Part shown: positions 25,113-37,698 of the stretch, piece by piece
Layout: each line of letters begins with the position of its first letter
How positions within the stretch are numbered: the stretch's first letter is position 1
Assembly: GCF_015832195.1 (NCBI RefSeq)
Contig: NC_052026.1
Location: forward strand, 10,523,619 to 10,587,618
Length of the DNA stretch: 64,000 nt
Direction of reading: 5' to 3'
From: Motacilla alba alba
Taxonomy: Eukaryota; Chordata; Aves; Passeriformes; Motacillidae
Program-made: the position numbers and the translations under genes
Notes under the pieces: generated by a model
Databases searched by the model: none
The model's input: the letters and a program-made list of their open reading frames with translations, nothing else
Told to the model about the DNA's origin: nothing

Positions 25113-28100
25113 CCTCTGCTCACTGTGACAGCTCTCCTGTGATTGCTGATGGCACTCAGCTGTCTGCTCCCCTGTGTCCTGCTTGCCCTCACCTGCTCTC
25201 TGTGGGACACCTGCTGACTTCACCTACGGCTGTGTCCTGGCCTGTTTTCCCACTGATATTTCCTCAGTTTATTTGGCTCCAGCTCGGCACGGGGTTCTGG
25301 CAGCAGCAGGGTGCTGGGGCAGTGGAGGGGTGGCTGGGGAGGGGCAGGCAGGCCCTGTTGCTGGCACATCCCCTTTGCATCAGTTCAGCACTCAGCTGGC
25401 AGTAGGTGTGAAAAGACATCTTGACGTCAAGGCTGTCTTTGTGAAATGGTTTGACACAATGTGACACATTGAACTGCAGATAATGTTTTATGCCTGTTTT
25501 TTCCACTTTGAGAACGAACATGTAGCTCCTTGTTAGTGGCTAATAAACAGGAACAGAAAACTCTCTCCAGCTATACATTTAAAAGTTTGCATTCTGTGGC
25601 CAGGGAGGGAGTTGAATGTACAGGTATCTGATGGAGCCATAAAATGGTTACAAAGAGCTGCATAAGCAAATGAATATGTATGTGACTCTTTACCCCTCAG
25701 AACCCCAAAAGAGAACAAAACGAGGCTGATCTGAATGTAGCTGCAGGCTGGGATTTCAACATGCCTGTGGAGGACCTGCCCTGCCTCTGCCCATCTGCCA
25801 GCGCTACTTGTGTTGCAGTTCTGTAGCCTCCATCCTCTGTTCCTTTGGTGTTGCCAGGGGTAAACATCAGTATTTGCTTCCCAGGGCAGCCTCTGATTGC
25901 CCCCAGTCACCAGCTGAGCAGTGGATGGGCACTGCTGAACACTGTGTCACTCCTTCCTAATTCTCATTTACTGTATGCACCTTTTAGAGCCTCACGGGGC
26001 AAAAGATAGAGGAATACAAGTTCCTGTAGTGTAATGAAAATCCCAGTGCTAAGGAGCAATCCTGAAATGTACTGCAGGATTTTCTATTATTTAGAAACAC
26101 TGTAAATCATTATTTTATGGAGAAGTAAAATATGTAAAAACATTTCTGTATTGTTCTTTTCTAAATCTAACACAGAAGCTTTAGCCCTATTTTTAAAGCA
26201 ACCATTTAATAAAGTCTGACACTTAGCAATGTTTTGAAATAATTTTTGCTGCTCTGCCAGCAGTTAGCTTTGCTGTGAATCTCTAAAGACAAATCCATCT
26301 ACAATGAATCTAGCAAAATTCAGCTCCGTGTTGTATGTCAGGGTTGAGGACTACTTGTCAGCTCTGCCACTGTCAGATTTTATCTTTAAATATGACAGGC
26401 AATTTGTTCAGGGAGCACTTCTGAATGACAAGATATAGTGGTGTTGTAAAACATGGCACCTGTGTGGTATGCCCTGCCTCTGTGGACATCAGAGGCTATT
26501 GTTTCCTTTGCTATTAGACAGCCACAGTCACACAATAAGGTGTGTAAAATGTTCACAGAAACCTTTTAAATAGAGTAGCAGGAAAGTAGATACCCTGCGG
26601 TCATTTAAGTCAGGCCATTTATCATTTTATCTTATAAAACACAGCATTGGCTAAAATGCAACGTAAAGAGAAAACCAAACGCTCTGCTGAGCAATGTCAG
26701 TGCAAGCCAAGGGTTTGAGCCAGGCTGTAATAAAAAAAGGGTTATCTTTAAAGTGAAATGCAATAGAAAAATTAGGATTTTAACTCCTTCCCAGTCAGAC
26801 GTGGCAAGTGCCATGCAGAAGGCTGTTGTTGGCATGTGGGATGAATATGGTCCCACTGGGTACGTAGGGATAGGATGGGTTTGGTAGTTAGAAAAATACA
26901 GAATATGTACAGGCAGATCCCTCATTAGGAAGGATTTGGCACTGTTTAAATATACTTGTTTTGTTTCTTATTATGAAAAGAAATTAAGTAACTTCTTTTT
27001 ACCTTGGTGTAACAACTAGATGAAGCAGAATGGTAGCCTGTACTGTTTCTTTTTTTGGCAGACAAAACTATCTGTCATGTTCACTCTTAGTATGACTTCC
27101 CCATCTTCAGTAGAAGAAAATAATACTTTTGTTTTTAAAGTGGCATAGCTGTGTTCAGAAATTAATAAATTCTCCTTATATTTTTATATTTTTTTTCCTT
27201 TTTTACATACAAGGTTGTAATTTTAGAACCCCTGGGAAAATGAGCATTCATCTTATCTAATCAAAGATTTTTTGACAATTAGCTCCATATTCTGAGATGG
27301 TTTCCATAATGAATGAATAGCAAGAAGCATCTCCAGAGCGTTAATCATTCCACCTGCCTTTAGTATTTATTTCATGTTAGCATGAACTGTCACTGAAGAA
27401 GTCTATCTCTTCTCTTTGACTCTGGAGAGAGATGAGGTAACTTGCTTGTGTAACTTTCAGCTACACTTGGCTGAGGAAAGTCCTCTTTAGTCACCCAAAT
27501 CCCTTGACTTTCTCCCTGACATAGCAGCACAGATAGATCACAAAGGTGTGTTCAAGAATGTTTGCCTTCTCCTTGTTCACCAGCATTTGACCATCCGTGA
27601 TACAGCTTCATAATGGAAGCTAATTCAAAGGGCTTTTAAAAACAAGGAGAAAGATTTTTTAGTAATTAATAGTGATGGATGACTGGTATGGTCACACAGA
27701 GCAACATAAATCTTTGTGCCATGCCCAGTGCTAAAAAGCAGACAAACTCTAGCTCAGGGAACTCAGGTACTTAAGCACAGGAAAGTCATAGAGGGAAAGG
27801 GGTTTAGACCTCATGTCCATTAGGAGGGCAGATAAACACCCAGTGAAGTAATTTTGCCTGCCCATCATTGAATAATGCACTCTGAAAGGAAGGGCTGCAC
27901 TTCAGTTCCACCCTCCTCAAGCAAGTGGCCTGGCCAGCAGTTTAGAGAGAGTGCAGTCAGAAGAAAAAAAAACCCTCAAACACCAGTGAAGAGCTACAGC
28001 CATCCAAATAACTGCCCCAAATCAGAAGCAGTTATCAGTTATCTACTAGTGGGTTTTCATGAGGAATGAGGTATAAAATACTTCACATATATTTCAAATG

Positions 28101-30364
28101 CTGTGTATTTACTGGGGTGCATATTACAGAGCTCTATAAGGAGTACTAGTATCAAGGAGTAAGGTCTTTCTTTAAAGGTCAAAACTGAAAATTTGGGATA
28201 CAAGCGAACTGACCAGCAGTGAAAAAATACATAGACATCTCACAAGCTGTGTGCCAGTGTATAATCTTTTGCTGCTACAGCAATTTCTCCTCGTAAATAC
28301 TTTCATTTGAATATTGCTGTTACAGGAAACCTGAGATGTGCCAGGTAGGAAGGAGTAGTTAATCATATTATGCACTCTACAAATGGTGAATATGCTTTAT
28401 TAGTTTCTTTTATAGATAAAATTAAGTGATATCTGGGAAATATCTGCAATAAAAGGTATTTTGGGTTATTTTTTTGCTTTAGTAGTCTCCTCATGTCCTC
28501 AATTTGCCTTTTCTAAGCCATGAAGGTGGTTATCATATAAGCTGGGCTTAGGTAGGAATCAAAATAATGGCATCAAATAGACAGGAACAGATTTCTTTGT
28601 TAGGGGAAATTGCAATTTATTGACGCACAAGAGGCCACCCCTCTGTGGGCCCAAACCACAATGGACATGGTTATCCACAGCTGGAGTTAGTCTGAGATGA
28701 CAGGAAATGGGAGCACAGGTGCAAAAATTCATTTATTTCCCAGCTGCCTAGGAGAATGGCTTGAGTCTGTGGCAAAGAAGGCACCTAGAAATGTGATGGG
28801 GAGGCACTCATGAAGCTTGGAAGAAGCTGATGGACATGCCTGAAAGGAGAAAGGTAAGTAGGAGTGTTTCTCCATATTTCTGAGTTTAATATAGTGTTTT
28901 GCATTAAGTCTTGCCTTTGGTAGAGTAAATAATTGAATATGTCCTGTGATTAATAGAGGGATCAAATTCAGGCATGGACACTTTTCATCAGGACTCCTCC
29001 ATCTGTAGGAACAAGGCTTTGTGCCCTTGGCTGGGGAGCTCTGTTTACTCTGGTGCTTTCTAACTCTTTGTCCTTATGGCGGTTGAATTTATGGCCAAAT
29101 TTATTCAAATATGAAATAAAAATTCAAGTCTCAGTGACTGAAGTTCTGAAATTGTTTTGTGAAGTTTGGAATGAGGCAAAACAAGAGTGACAGACAGCAG
29201 TGTCCCTTGTGAGGAGGAACCAGCAGGAAGTGCCCATCACTGTCCTGCTCAGGCAGCCTCAGCAAGGGCTGTGTCCTGTGAGAGGAAACACTAAACACAG
29301 GGAGACAGCAGAACTGTTGTGGTGAGGGCATAGGAGCAGGATTTTGGTGATAATTTGAATTTATGGGAAATTAGTCTTCATTAGTTCTGCTGTTCACACA
29401 ACTGTTTCTGGTAAACCTGAGAAAACCAGAGCTTTCTCTGTTTTACACCAGTAAAACTAGGGTAATGTTATTTAAAATGCTTTGGCTGTGCAACAGTTTC
29501 CCCAATTATCCACAATGGATGCACATTCTTAACTCATGTTTGATTTTAATAGTCAGTGTGACACTGAGTAGAATTGGATTGGGCATTGAGCTTTTCAGTC
29601 CCAAACCACCAGTGCACTTGGGGGTATATTTAGATTTAAATTGCTTGAGTTTCAATTGGGAAAATGTGTAAGTGCTTTGCTGGATCCAAGCTAGGGCTTG
29701 GTATCTCAGTTTTGTAAATTTTTGAGCAGAGATTTTTCATAAGAATAAATCATTTCATGTGGTTTCCTAAAGAAGTGTGTTTGTAATTGTGCTGTGTGAT
29801 CAGACAAGGACCAGTTTAAACCAAAATGAATTAAATAACAGAATAACTTTCTGGTGGTTTTATGAGAATGGAAGGGAGGCATTATTAATGCCTGTAAGGA
29901 AATGGCTGGTTTGGGACCCTCAGTCCTACCAGAAATCAGCTTACCTACACAGGTGTGACATTATGAGCCTGAACTCCATAGCAAGTGGGAATTCATGGGT
30001 ATTGTGGCTCAGGGAGCTACCTGTGGCTTTTATTGTGATAAAGCTTTGAAGGCAAACACTGTATTCAAAACAACTGTTCAGCATGTTTCACCCAAAATTA
30101 GGATCTTTTTCTTGCTAAGGGACACCTGTGGCAGGTGCACAGGCCTTAGTGTTATCCAGAAGCACCCCAAGAACCTCTGTGGCTCTGCAAATACTGAAGG
30201 CTCAGGTGCCAGCTGGCCACAGCCTTCCTCCCCTCTTCACCTTCCTAAACAAAGGGGAGCACTGCAAAGAAAGGTGACCCAGGCACGCTAATGTGAGTGT
30301 CAGGATGAAGAACAAATAGCTTGTCAAACACCAGTACAGTCTGAGATAATCAAAGGCTCATGGA
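25113..30364. other. Intergenic stretch without recognised genes
   Basis: The left part (to about 25930) is more GC-rich and the rest is AT-rich. No exon with convincing coding content was found. An acceptor-like (28741-28743) and a donor-like (28854-28859) site bracket 110 bases at 28744-28853, but all three frames contain stops. No transposon sequence was recognised beyond the flanking CR1 copies. Confidence 0.5.
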
Positions 30365-30520
30365 CTTATTTGGAGAGGGGAAAGACTTTTAGGATTGAGT
30401 CCACCAGTGTCCCCAGTACTGTCAAGCTCACCTCTAACCCATGTCACTAAGTTCCATGTCCACAGAGCTTTTAAATATCTACAGCAATGGTGATTCCATC
30501 ACTTCCCTGGGCACCCTGTT
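30365..30520 (-). mobile_element. CR1 LINE 3' fragment (diverged)
   Basis: The plus strand reads as antisense CR1. A GGAGAGGGGAAAGACTTTTA segment is followed by GAGTCCACCAGTG, AACCCATGTCACTAAGTTCC, GCTTTTAAATATCTACAGCA, TGGTGATTCCATCACTTCCC and TGGGCACCCTGTT. Each block matches the familiar CR1 order with substitutions. It is older than the copy at 24935. Confidence 0.85.
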
Positions 30521-33468
30521 TCTCTTATTCCTACAAAAAGTTGGCAATTAGATTGCATCTTTATTTTATTTTGCTTTTTAAAAAAAATCAACTGAATATC
30601 AATCTACAATCAATAAAGAAAGTTGCCTTTAGGCAGTTCTACCTTCAAATCTGCTCCATGGATCAGCTGCTGGTAATCTATACACAGTCAATAAGACACA
30701 TTTCAAAAGTGAGGTTTTTCTCCCAAAAGGCAAAACTGCTCTAATTTACAGCTGGATATGAACTGGGCAAACAGTATACACCTGAAGTAAATGTAATTTC
30801 CAATTTACAAGAAACTCTGGTGAAAGATTAGATCTGATCTTCTCTCTATGCAAGTAATCTATGGATATTTATATAATGATAACTGGAGAGCACAAATTGC
30901 TTTGGTTTTTCCTTTTGGGTATCTTTTTCATTTGTTTGTTTAGCAAAACCTGCAGGGGAAACTCGAACAGCTATAATTACAGTCACAGTTACAAGTTGTG
31001 GGGTCTGTAGATAATAAGCTACAAGGCATTTTTATTGTGCTCTTTTATTATTATTTGGTTAAAGAATGCTTTTTTTCTCCCAAGACAATCCATCTGTATT
31101 TTGTAGGAAGGAGAATCAAAGCAATAGCTGTCAAATATCAGGGAGATAGTAGATTTACAAATTAATCCCATTGCTTTGTATTTCCACAAAGGTTGAAATC
31201 TATAATTGGTGCTAGAAACTATAATTAACTTACTGGAAGCACTCAGGCAGCTAGGTGTGCAAAATGGCAGCAGGTGTGTAATATCATTAGAAATACACTG
31301 TATTAAAAGCACCTCGGAGTTTTATCCCTTTAGTTTCCTGCTACCAGCTGCCAATTTGATTGGTTAAGTAGTTTTGGGTCATGCAATACTCTTTCTTTTG
31401 GATTGATGTGTTTATTACTTTTTATGACAGGGGATCCCAAGGCAGATGTTCAATAAAGAAACAAGCTGCTACAGACCAGAGTAAAGAGATAGGTGGTGTA
31501 GATGCAGGAAATTGGGAAAGTTATCATATGCGCTAAGTTGTTATTGAAGATTTTGCTCCCAGCATTTGTAGCAGTTGTGTTATATGCTCTTCCACAGACA
31601 GTAATCTAACAGGGAATTATTGAAAGCCAAGTGCCAAGATTTCAAATTGCACTGTGTGATGTGGGGCTGCTACTCGAGCAGGGAGCTGGAGGTTTGAAAT
31701 GATAAAGATGTGGCCGTGCCATTCTTCGGGGCTGTGTGGGAACAGTGAGAGCTGCTGGGCTTGTGCAGAGCCTTTTCTCACTGGGACACAGCTGAAGGTC
31801 TGATTTTCCTTTGCACCTTGTGCAGTCATTGGTGAAATCATTTACATCAGCACAAAGGGAGTGAAGATTGTTACTGGGAAGGAATCTTGTTCAGAATTTG
31901 GATAATATTTGGGTGAGTAAATTATGGTTGTATAGACCTGGATCAACCCAAGCCAAATTCTGCTCTGTCTTCAGCAGTAAAAATACATGCTCATCATATT
32001 TAAGTGAATGGGAACATACAGATGGATACATGGGCAAAACCAAAACAAGAGATAGATTTTTAGTTCCTATAACTGTTTTCCACTTGGTTTGTTTTGCTTA
32101 GTGATAAGGGGGAGAGAAAATACAAGCTTCATGGCTTTTGGAAACTTCTGAATACTCCTGTAGGGGAAAAGCAAATATTTTTTAGAGAGGCTTCTTGGCT
32201 TTTCTTTTTCAGTGTTTTAAGAGCAAGCAACAGACTGTGATTGACATAAAATTTTTCCCTTTAATTGATTTAGTATATTTTGCTGGTTTTGTGACTTTAA
32301 TTTAATCTATTACAACCAGATATGAGAAGAGCTAATAATTCATGAGAGATGTTATTTTCTAATTAGGTTTTTATGAATGCCCCTAAAGCTTCTGCCCAGA
32401 AGTGGAAGCTGGCCAAAAAATTTGAATTATATTGAGAGCAAACTGTTCTGCTCTGTCCATAATCTTTAATGCACTGCTTCCCTTTGGTTTCTTGATGTAT
32501 TAGCATTATTCCTGAAATATTATTTATTATTTCAAATAATATCTGTGTTTGGAAGGGATGAGTATCTCATTGCTCCTTTCACCACCTCTGAGACACTTGC
32601 TGTCCTACTCCTGCAATCTCCTCTTGGCTTTCTGAGGCTCAGCTCTTCAAACTGCACTGGGCACAAAGTGCTGCCCTTCCTCTTGCAGACAAGAGGGTGT
32701 GACTTGTGCCATCCCAAACATTCCCACTCCTGTGTGTGTCAATAGTCACTTGAAACCTCCCTTGTTGGGTTCTAAGGCTGTATCTTTCCATACCCTTTGC
32801 CTTTTCCTGCTGTTTGTGGATTATGGCGTGGCTACCAGGGAGAAAAAGGAGATGTGTAACGGGCTCTCGCTGTCTGTGGGGAGAAAAGCTGTTCAAATTG
32901 AAACAGCCCTGTGGTCTGCAGGACTTCTCATAGTCTGAAATGGCAAATTTCCTGGGCTGAGCCAAGTATCCCAGGTCACATCTCAGCTATTCCATCCTCT
33001 TCAAAGCTATTGAAGCCTTAAGGAGGGAGGAAAAGAAGTTATCAAATTTTGGCTATGAGACTATTTGTCAGACCAGTCTAACCAACAAATTCCAAATACT
33101 GCTCTGGATTTCTGATGGTTGCAGTTCAGCTGGCAGGAGGCACTGAGACAGGTCGGGGAAGGCTGAGGCTGTGTGGGATCAGCTGAGAGAAATGCCAGGG
33201 ATGTGTTAAACGTGTGAGGCAGAAAAGAGACTCTGACAATGGAGTTGTGTTAGAGCAGAGGCTGAACATAAAGCTCAAGAGTACTTTCAGTAACAGGATG
33301 TGTTTTGATGCCCAAAAAAGGCAGTGAAAGAGACAATGCAGACCTTGGGAGCTGAGGAACATGGGAAAGGGGAATCATGCTGAAAAGCAATATGAGCTGT
33401 GGGAAGTGACGTTTTAAAAACAAACCACAGTGGTTGCTGCATTGTACGAACCTAATAAGACATAGTGA
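30521..33468. other. Intergenic stretch without recognised genes
   Basis: AT-rich non-coding DNA with a slightly richer patch around 32560-32960. Overlapping short frames occur on both strands there without domains or splice signals. Nothing else was identified. Confidence 0.5.
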
Positions 33469-33595
33469 AAAATATTGGATTTATTTTTACAAGTTAAAAG
33501 TGACCTTGTTGGCCTTATGAATGGATTCACTTCTCACAGTACCTCTTAAGGGCATTAGGGTTATGACTAACTCATAAAAATAAATCCAATATTTT
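33469..33595. repeat. 127-bp imperfect palindrome with 21-nt perfect ends
   Basis: Positions 33469-33489 are the exact reverse complement of 33575-33595. The outer sequence has an AATATTGGATTTATTT core. The 85-base interior also pairs partially: about 20 of the next 35 positions match on folding, so the whole segment could form a long imperfect hairpin. It is not flanked by an obvious target-site duplication. It could be a palindromic MITE-type element or a structured RNA precursor. Confidence 0.7.
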
Positions 33596-34436
33596 CCCCT
33601 TGGCCATGTCATATCCAATGTTGGAATTCAGCTGTGAGAACTGGTGGGGCTCCGACTTTCATTTAGTTTGACCTCCTATTATGAGAAGTACCTGGCTCTC
33701 AATCCTGGTGGGCTGCAGCAGAGTTCCAATGTGGTTGTATTGCATACAGAGTGGAAACAGAAAACATCCAAGAAGGCCTGGAAATAGAGGGTCATGCAAC
33801 ACAACGTGTAACTGAAAAGAACATGTGAAAGGAATAAGTGTTTCAAATACAGATAGGTTTTCTTCCTTTCCTGTTTTTCATTTGACCAGCCTAACAGATC
33901 AAGGCAGGACTGTCAGTTTAGTCCCACACTGTATATGGGGGAGGCAAAATCCAAACTGGTGACTGAGCTCATGGAGTTGTTCATGTCTGTTGGAGTCAAA
34001 GGAGCTTTAAAAAATCCTGTCAAGAAAATAACTAGATTTAAAAATTAGTTGAGAGCTTTAACAGTGACAGACACACCTCTCTAGTATTTGTGATGGAACA
34101 AGGCCTCACCTAAGCAACAACCTAGTCCAAAGGAGTAGGAAAAAACAGTACAAACTGTTTTCAGCACCCATGGAAGTCTACAGGTACAAGTCTGAAGCTT
34201 TGTTGCTGCAGCTTAGTGGGCTCTGTCAATCACTGAGGCTTTGTTGTGGTTCCACACTTACAGGTGACTGCAGTGTGAGGTGATCACTGTCATGTATCAA
34301 TGAGGAAATGTTCATTTTAAATGCATACCATATGTGCTCTTTTTATAACTCATGTATTCTGCTTATCTGCTCTGCCTGATAACCATTCCCTTTCCAATAG
34401 GCTCAGAGAAGTTCATCTTCCTTCTGGCCAAAGAGC
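33596..34436. other. Non-coding stretch between palindrome and CR1
   Basis: Mixed AT-rich sequence. I see no gene and no repeat here. Confidence 0.5.
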
Positions 34437-34560
34437 TATAAAAGGTCCAGTACATGCACCTGGATGTGGTCCTGGGTGACTAGCTCCATGTGGCCTTGCT
34501 TGAGAATGGGGTTTGGACTAGATGGCTCCAGCCCCAACCATTCAGTGATACCATGACCTT
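34437..34560 (+). mobile_element. CR1 LINE 3' end fragment
   Basis: Sense CR1 tail: GTGACTAGCTCCATGTGGCC, TTGCTTGAGAATGGGGTTTG, GACTAGATGGCTCCAG, CCCAACCATTCAGTGATACC. The GGTTTGGACTAGATG and CAACCATTC-TGAT blocks are diagnostic of the CR1 3' terminus. The copy is short and strongly 5'-truncated. Confidence 0.9.
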
Positions 34561-36023
34561 AAGTCCAAGCTGTGACAGCACAAACTTCTGTATAAGCTCA
34601 TTCAATGACATAGGAGGGAAGGTGCTATGGGATTAATAAGAATGTTTTCCAGGTACAAATAATCAGACTGAGCTAAAATAGAAGCAGAATGAGATAAAAT
34701 ATTTATTGCATTATGACTGTCCTTGCAGGGGGATGCCCTTAGCTAGTGTTATTTGGATTAAATATAAACTCAAGTGCAAAGAATATATAAATCCATTTAT
34801 CTGAGTTTATCTGAAGCAGAGTTGGATTCCAGCTTTGGTTACTGCAAAGTTAATTTTGCTATTGTTCAGTGTTGCCTTTTGTCTCCACAAATTTTCTCCC
34901 AACAACTTGAGCAGCATGCTGAATTATAACTGTAGAAAATCATGAATGACATGCATATGTTGTAGGCATTTTTGAGGTTGCAGGGCTAACAGTAAATATT
35001 CACACTTAAAATATTGAATTTAGGTTTATATGCCATGGAAATGTTGAGTACCTTCTTTGCTTTGTTTCCTCTGCCTCTGCTTTTCCCATGATTCTTTTAT
35101 TACACTGAACCAGTTCCGTATCTGTAACATACAGAAGTTGACGTGTTCTCATATTGCATTTCCTTATTTTCTCTGAACAAGTTTCAATGAGTATTATTTT
35201 ACCTGCATCATTTCTGTGTCCAAAGTATTCCCATAGTCAGATCAATCATGGGAAAATTTTCATTCCTTAGAAACACTTGGGATCCAGAGATAGGGGGTTC
35301 CCCAAGTGTGTGAGTTCCAGCCCTGCCCTGCTGTGCTCTGTACAGCACATGAGCTGTTGGCTCTCCTGTGGAGCAGCCCCAGTCCAGGCAACCCCTGCTC
35401 TGAGCATCGTGGCCACTGCTGCAGTAGCTACCACGCAATGATAAGGTGTGTTGGCAAGTAAGCCACAACCACAGATTTAAGATTTCTTTTTATGAGACAG
35501 CTTTGTCAGGATTTAAAGGTGTTTCTTCCTAAACATGACAAATAAGCCTGCTGAAGCAGCTAATAACACTTATTTATATAAACTGGCACTGATGCTACCT
35601 TGTGTAAAATATGTTTAATTTTAGCCAATGCATATTTGAGTTACAGTTTCCATAAATATTTGTGAATACATTATGATAAAATCTAAAACCTTGGCAACAG
35701 TTAAGAGAAGAGTTTGCGGATAAAAATCAACATTGCCTGCAGTATCCCAGGAGATCATACTGCTAGTGAAGTTTAAATTAGCTTTGCCCTAAAATCTAAG
35801 GCATTCCTGCAGCACACTTTAAAGCATCTTAAAGTGTGAAGGAGTTAAGATAATTACTGTAGCATTTGAAGACAAGACATTTGTAAAATTAATAGGCTGA
35901 AGTCTGCAGTCTTTCATTCAGCAAAAATTCCTACTACAATTGTGCATTTATTGTGGAAGAGCTGGACAACTCAGTCCTCTGGTTTAAAACAGTGACATCT
36001 TGACATAATGTAGCCCAAATACT

Positions 36024-36050
36024 GGGGTGGGGGGGGGGGGGGGTCAGGGG
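36024..36050 (+). repeat. G-rich run with G-quadruplex potential
   Basis: GGGG at 36024-36027, one T, fifteen consecutive G (36029-36043), then TCA and GGGG (36047-36050). This meets the four-G-tract rule for an intramolecular quadruplex on the plus strand. The length of such a run is often unreliable in assemblies. Confidence 0.85.
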
Positions 36051-37677
36051 AGGTGTGTGATTTGTGGTTACACAATGAGAAAAGGAGGAACATGGACCAT
36101 TTAACTTCTAGAATCCCTTGATGTTATCTCCCTGTGATAGCAGAACCCTATCCCAATCCCCACTGAGCAGATTTGTTCTCCTCACCAGTTGATGTGTTTG
36201 TCCTTCTCTGTCCCTGGGTCCACAGTGCCAAGACTACACACATGCAAGTCATGGAACCCAATCAGAGCAGGCCTGTAAAACAAAGAATGTGGTGCTAAAG
36301 GCCCAAAGGCCACACTGGGGCTGTTTTAGAGAGCCTACTGTAAGTCAGCTCCGGGCTGTTCCCATACACCAAGTGTTTGCTGGTAGGTGAAGGATGTCAG
36401 GTTTAGTTTCACCTGAGAAGATCCCAGTTCATTCTGTGGCTTTCTGCTCCAGACAGGAGGTGCTGATGATGAGGACAATCACCCCAGCAGAGAGCTCCCC
36501 ATATGTACTGATACACCAAGGCAGGAGTGTCCCAATGCACTAAGGGTACCTGCAGGGGCTCCCAGTCACACTGGATGCTGTGGCTGCTCTGCAGGAATTG
36601 GGGTGTCCTCACTCTGCAGGAATTGGCAGCATCACCTACTGAAGAGGGCAGAGACAGTGCCAGGACCTCAGGCTCTGCCGCTTCCCCAGTGCAGGGGACT
36701 CTTTGGATGTGATGTCTGCGCCCTGCATGGAAGGAAGAGTGGTTAGGGCCATTGCTGCAAGGTTGCTGTGTCTCCCTGCACACTGGAGAGGTGAGCAGAG
36801 TAGCTGCTGAGAGGACAGAAATGTTTATCAGGGGACACAAAGTGTTTGGTTTGGGTATGGGCTCTGCTCAGCAGCTTTCTCTTTCTCAGCCTTCAGTGCT
36901 CTCACACAGGGACATGGTTACAGAACACAGATGTATAGGAAGGGATTCAGTTAACGGTTTCCTTTGTGAGGTGTTAGAAGGATGCAATTCTCTGTTAAAG
37001 AATTTATAGGGCAAAGCACTGTTTCCCTGCAATTCACTGGTGCTATTCACTGTAGGAATCACTGCGCTCAGGCTGAGGAAGGCGCGTTGTTTGCTATTCA
37101 ATTGATGTCAGTCTGTTTCTCTTATAAACCAGTTCAAGTGAGTAGTACAATTACAGAGAAGACTGAAACAACTTCCATTGCCCCCTTAACAAGAAGTAGC
37201 CTTGTTCCTTCCAGGCTACTGAGACATTTCATCCACAATTGGTTTTTAACTGAAGATTTTTTACAAGGCATTCACAAATGTGAAAAAAGAACAGCATGTT
37301 ATGTGAAAATTTTTCCAGCTGCATCTTGACAGGTTTTATGCTGGTTATTGAAGCTGCTGGCTAGAAATGGGTCAGTAGAACTGTAACAGACTTCTTGGTT
37401 ATTGCTGTTTGACTGAAAGAGTCCAGACTTTGCTCACCTTAAAAAAAGCCTTGCTTTGATTTTCTGGCTGAGGTAGGACTCAGTTAATGGAAGTTAAGAG
37501 TTGGTTTGAGGGTGAGTGGCGGGACTGGGGGAGAGGGAGAGGATTGCTGTTTGAGAATGTACAGCATGGTCTCTGTTGGAAAATGCTAAGGTATGTTTCA
37601 CATTTTTGTCTAAATATAATTTTGTTACTGAGTGTTGGCCAGATGAAAAGAAACAGTGTACCAGATGCAGTTTGTAC

Positions 37678-37698
37678 ACACAGACACACACACACACA
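37678..37698. repeat. Short (CA)n microsatellite
   Basis: CACACAGACACACACACACA-type tract followed by ATGTATATG. It is interrupted once and short. Confidence 0.85.

Noticed and set aside
36409..36840. 143-codon minus-strand open frame
   Set aside because: GC-richer patch with short internal duplications. The translation has no domain and no retroviral or cellular family resemblance that I can defend.
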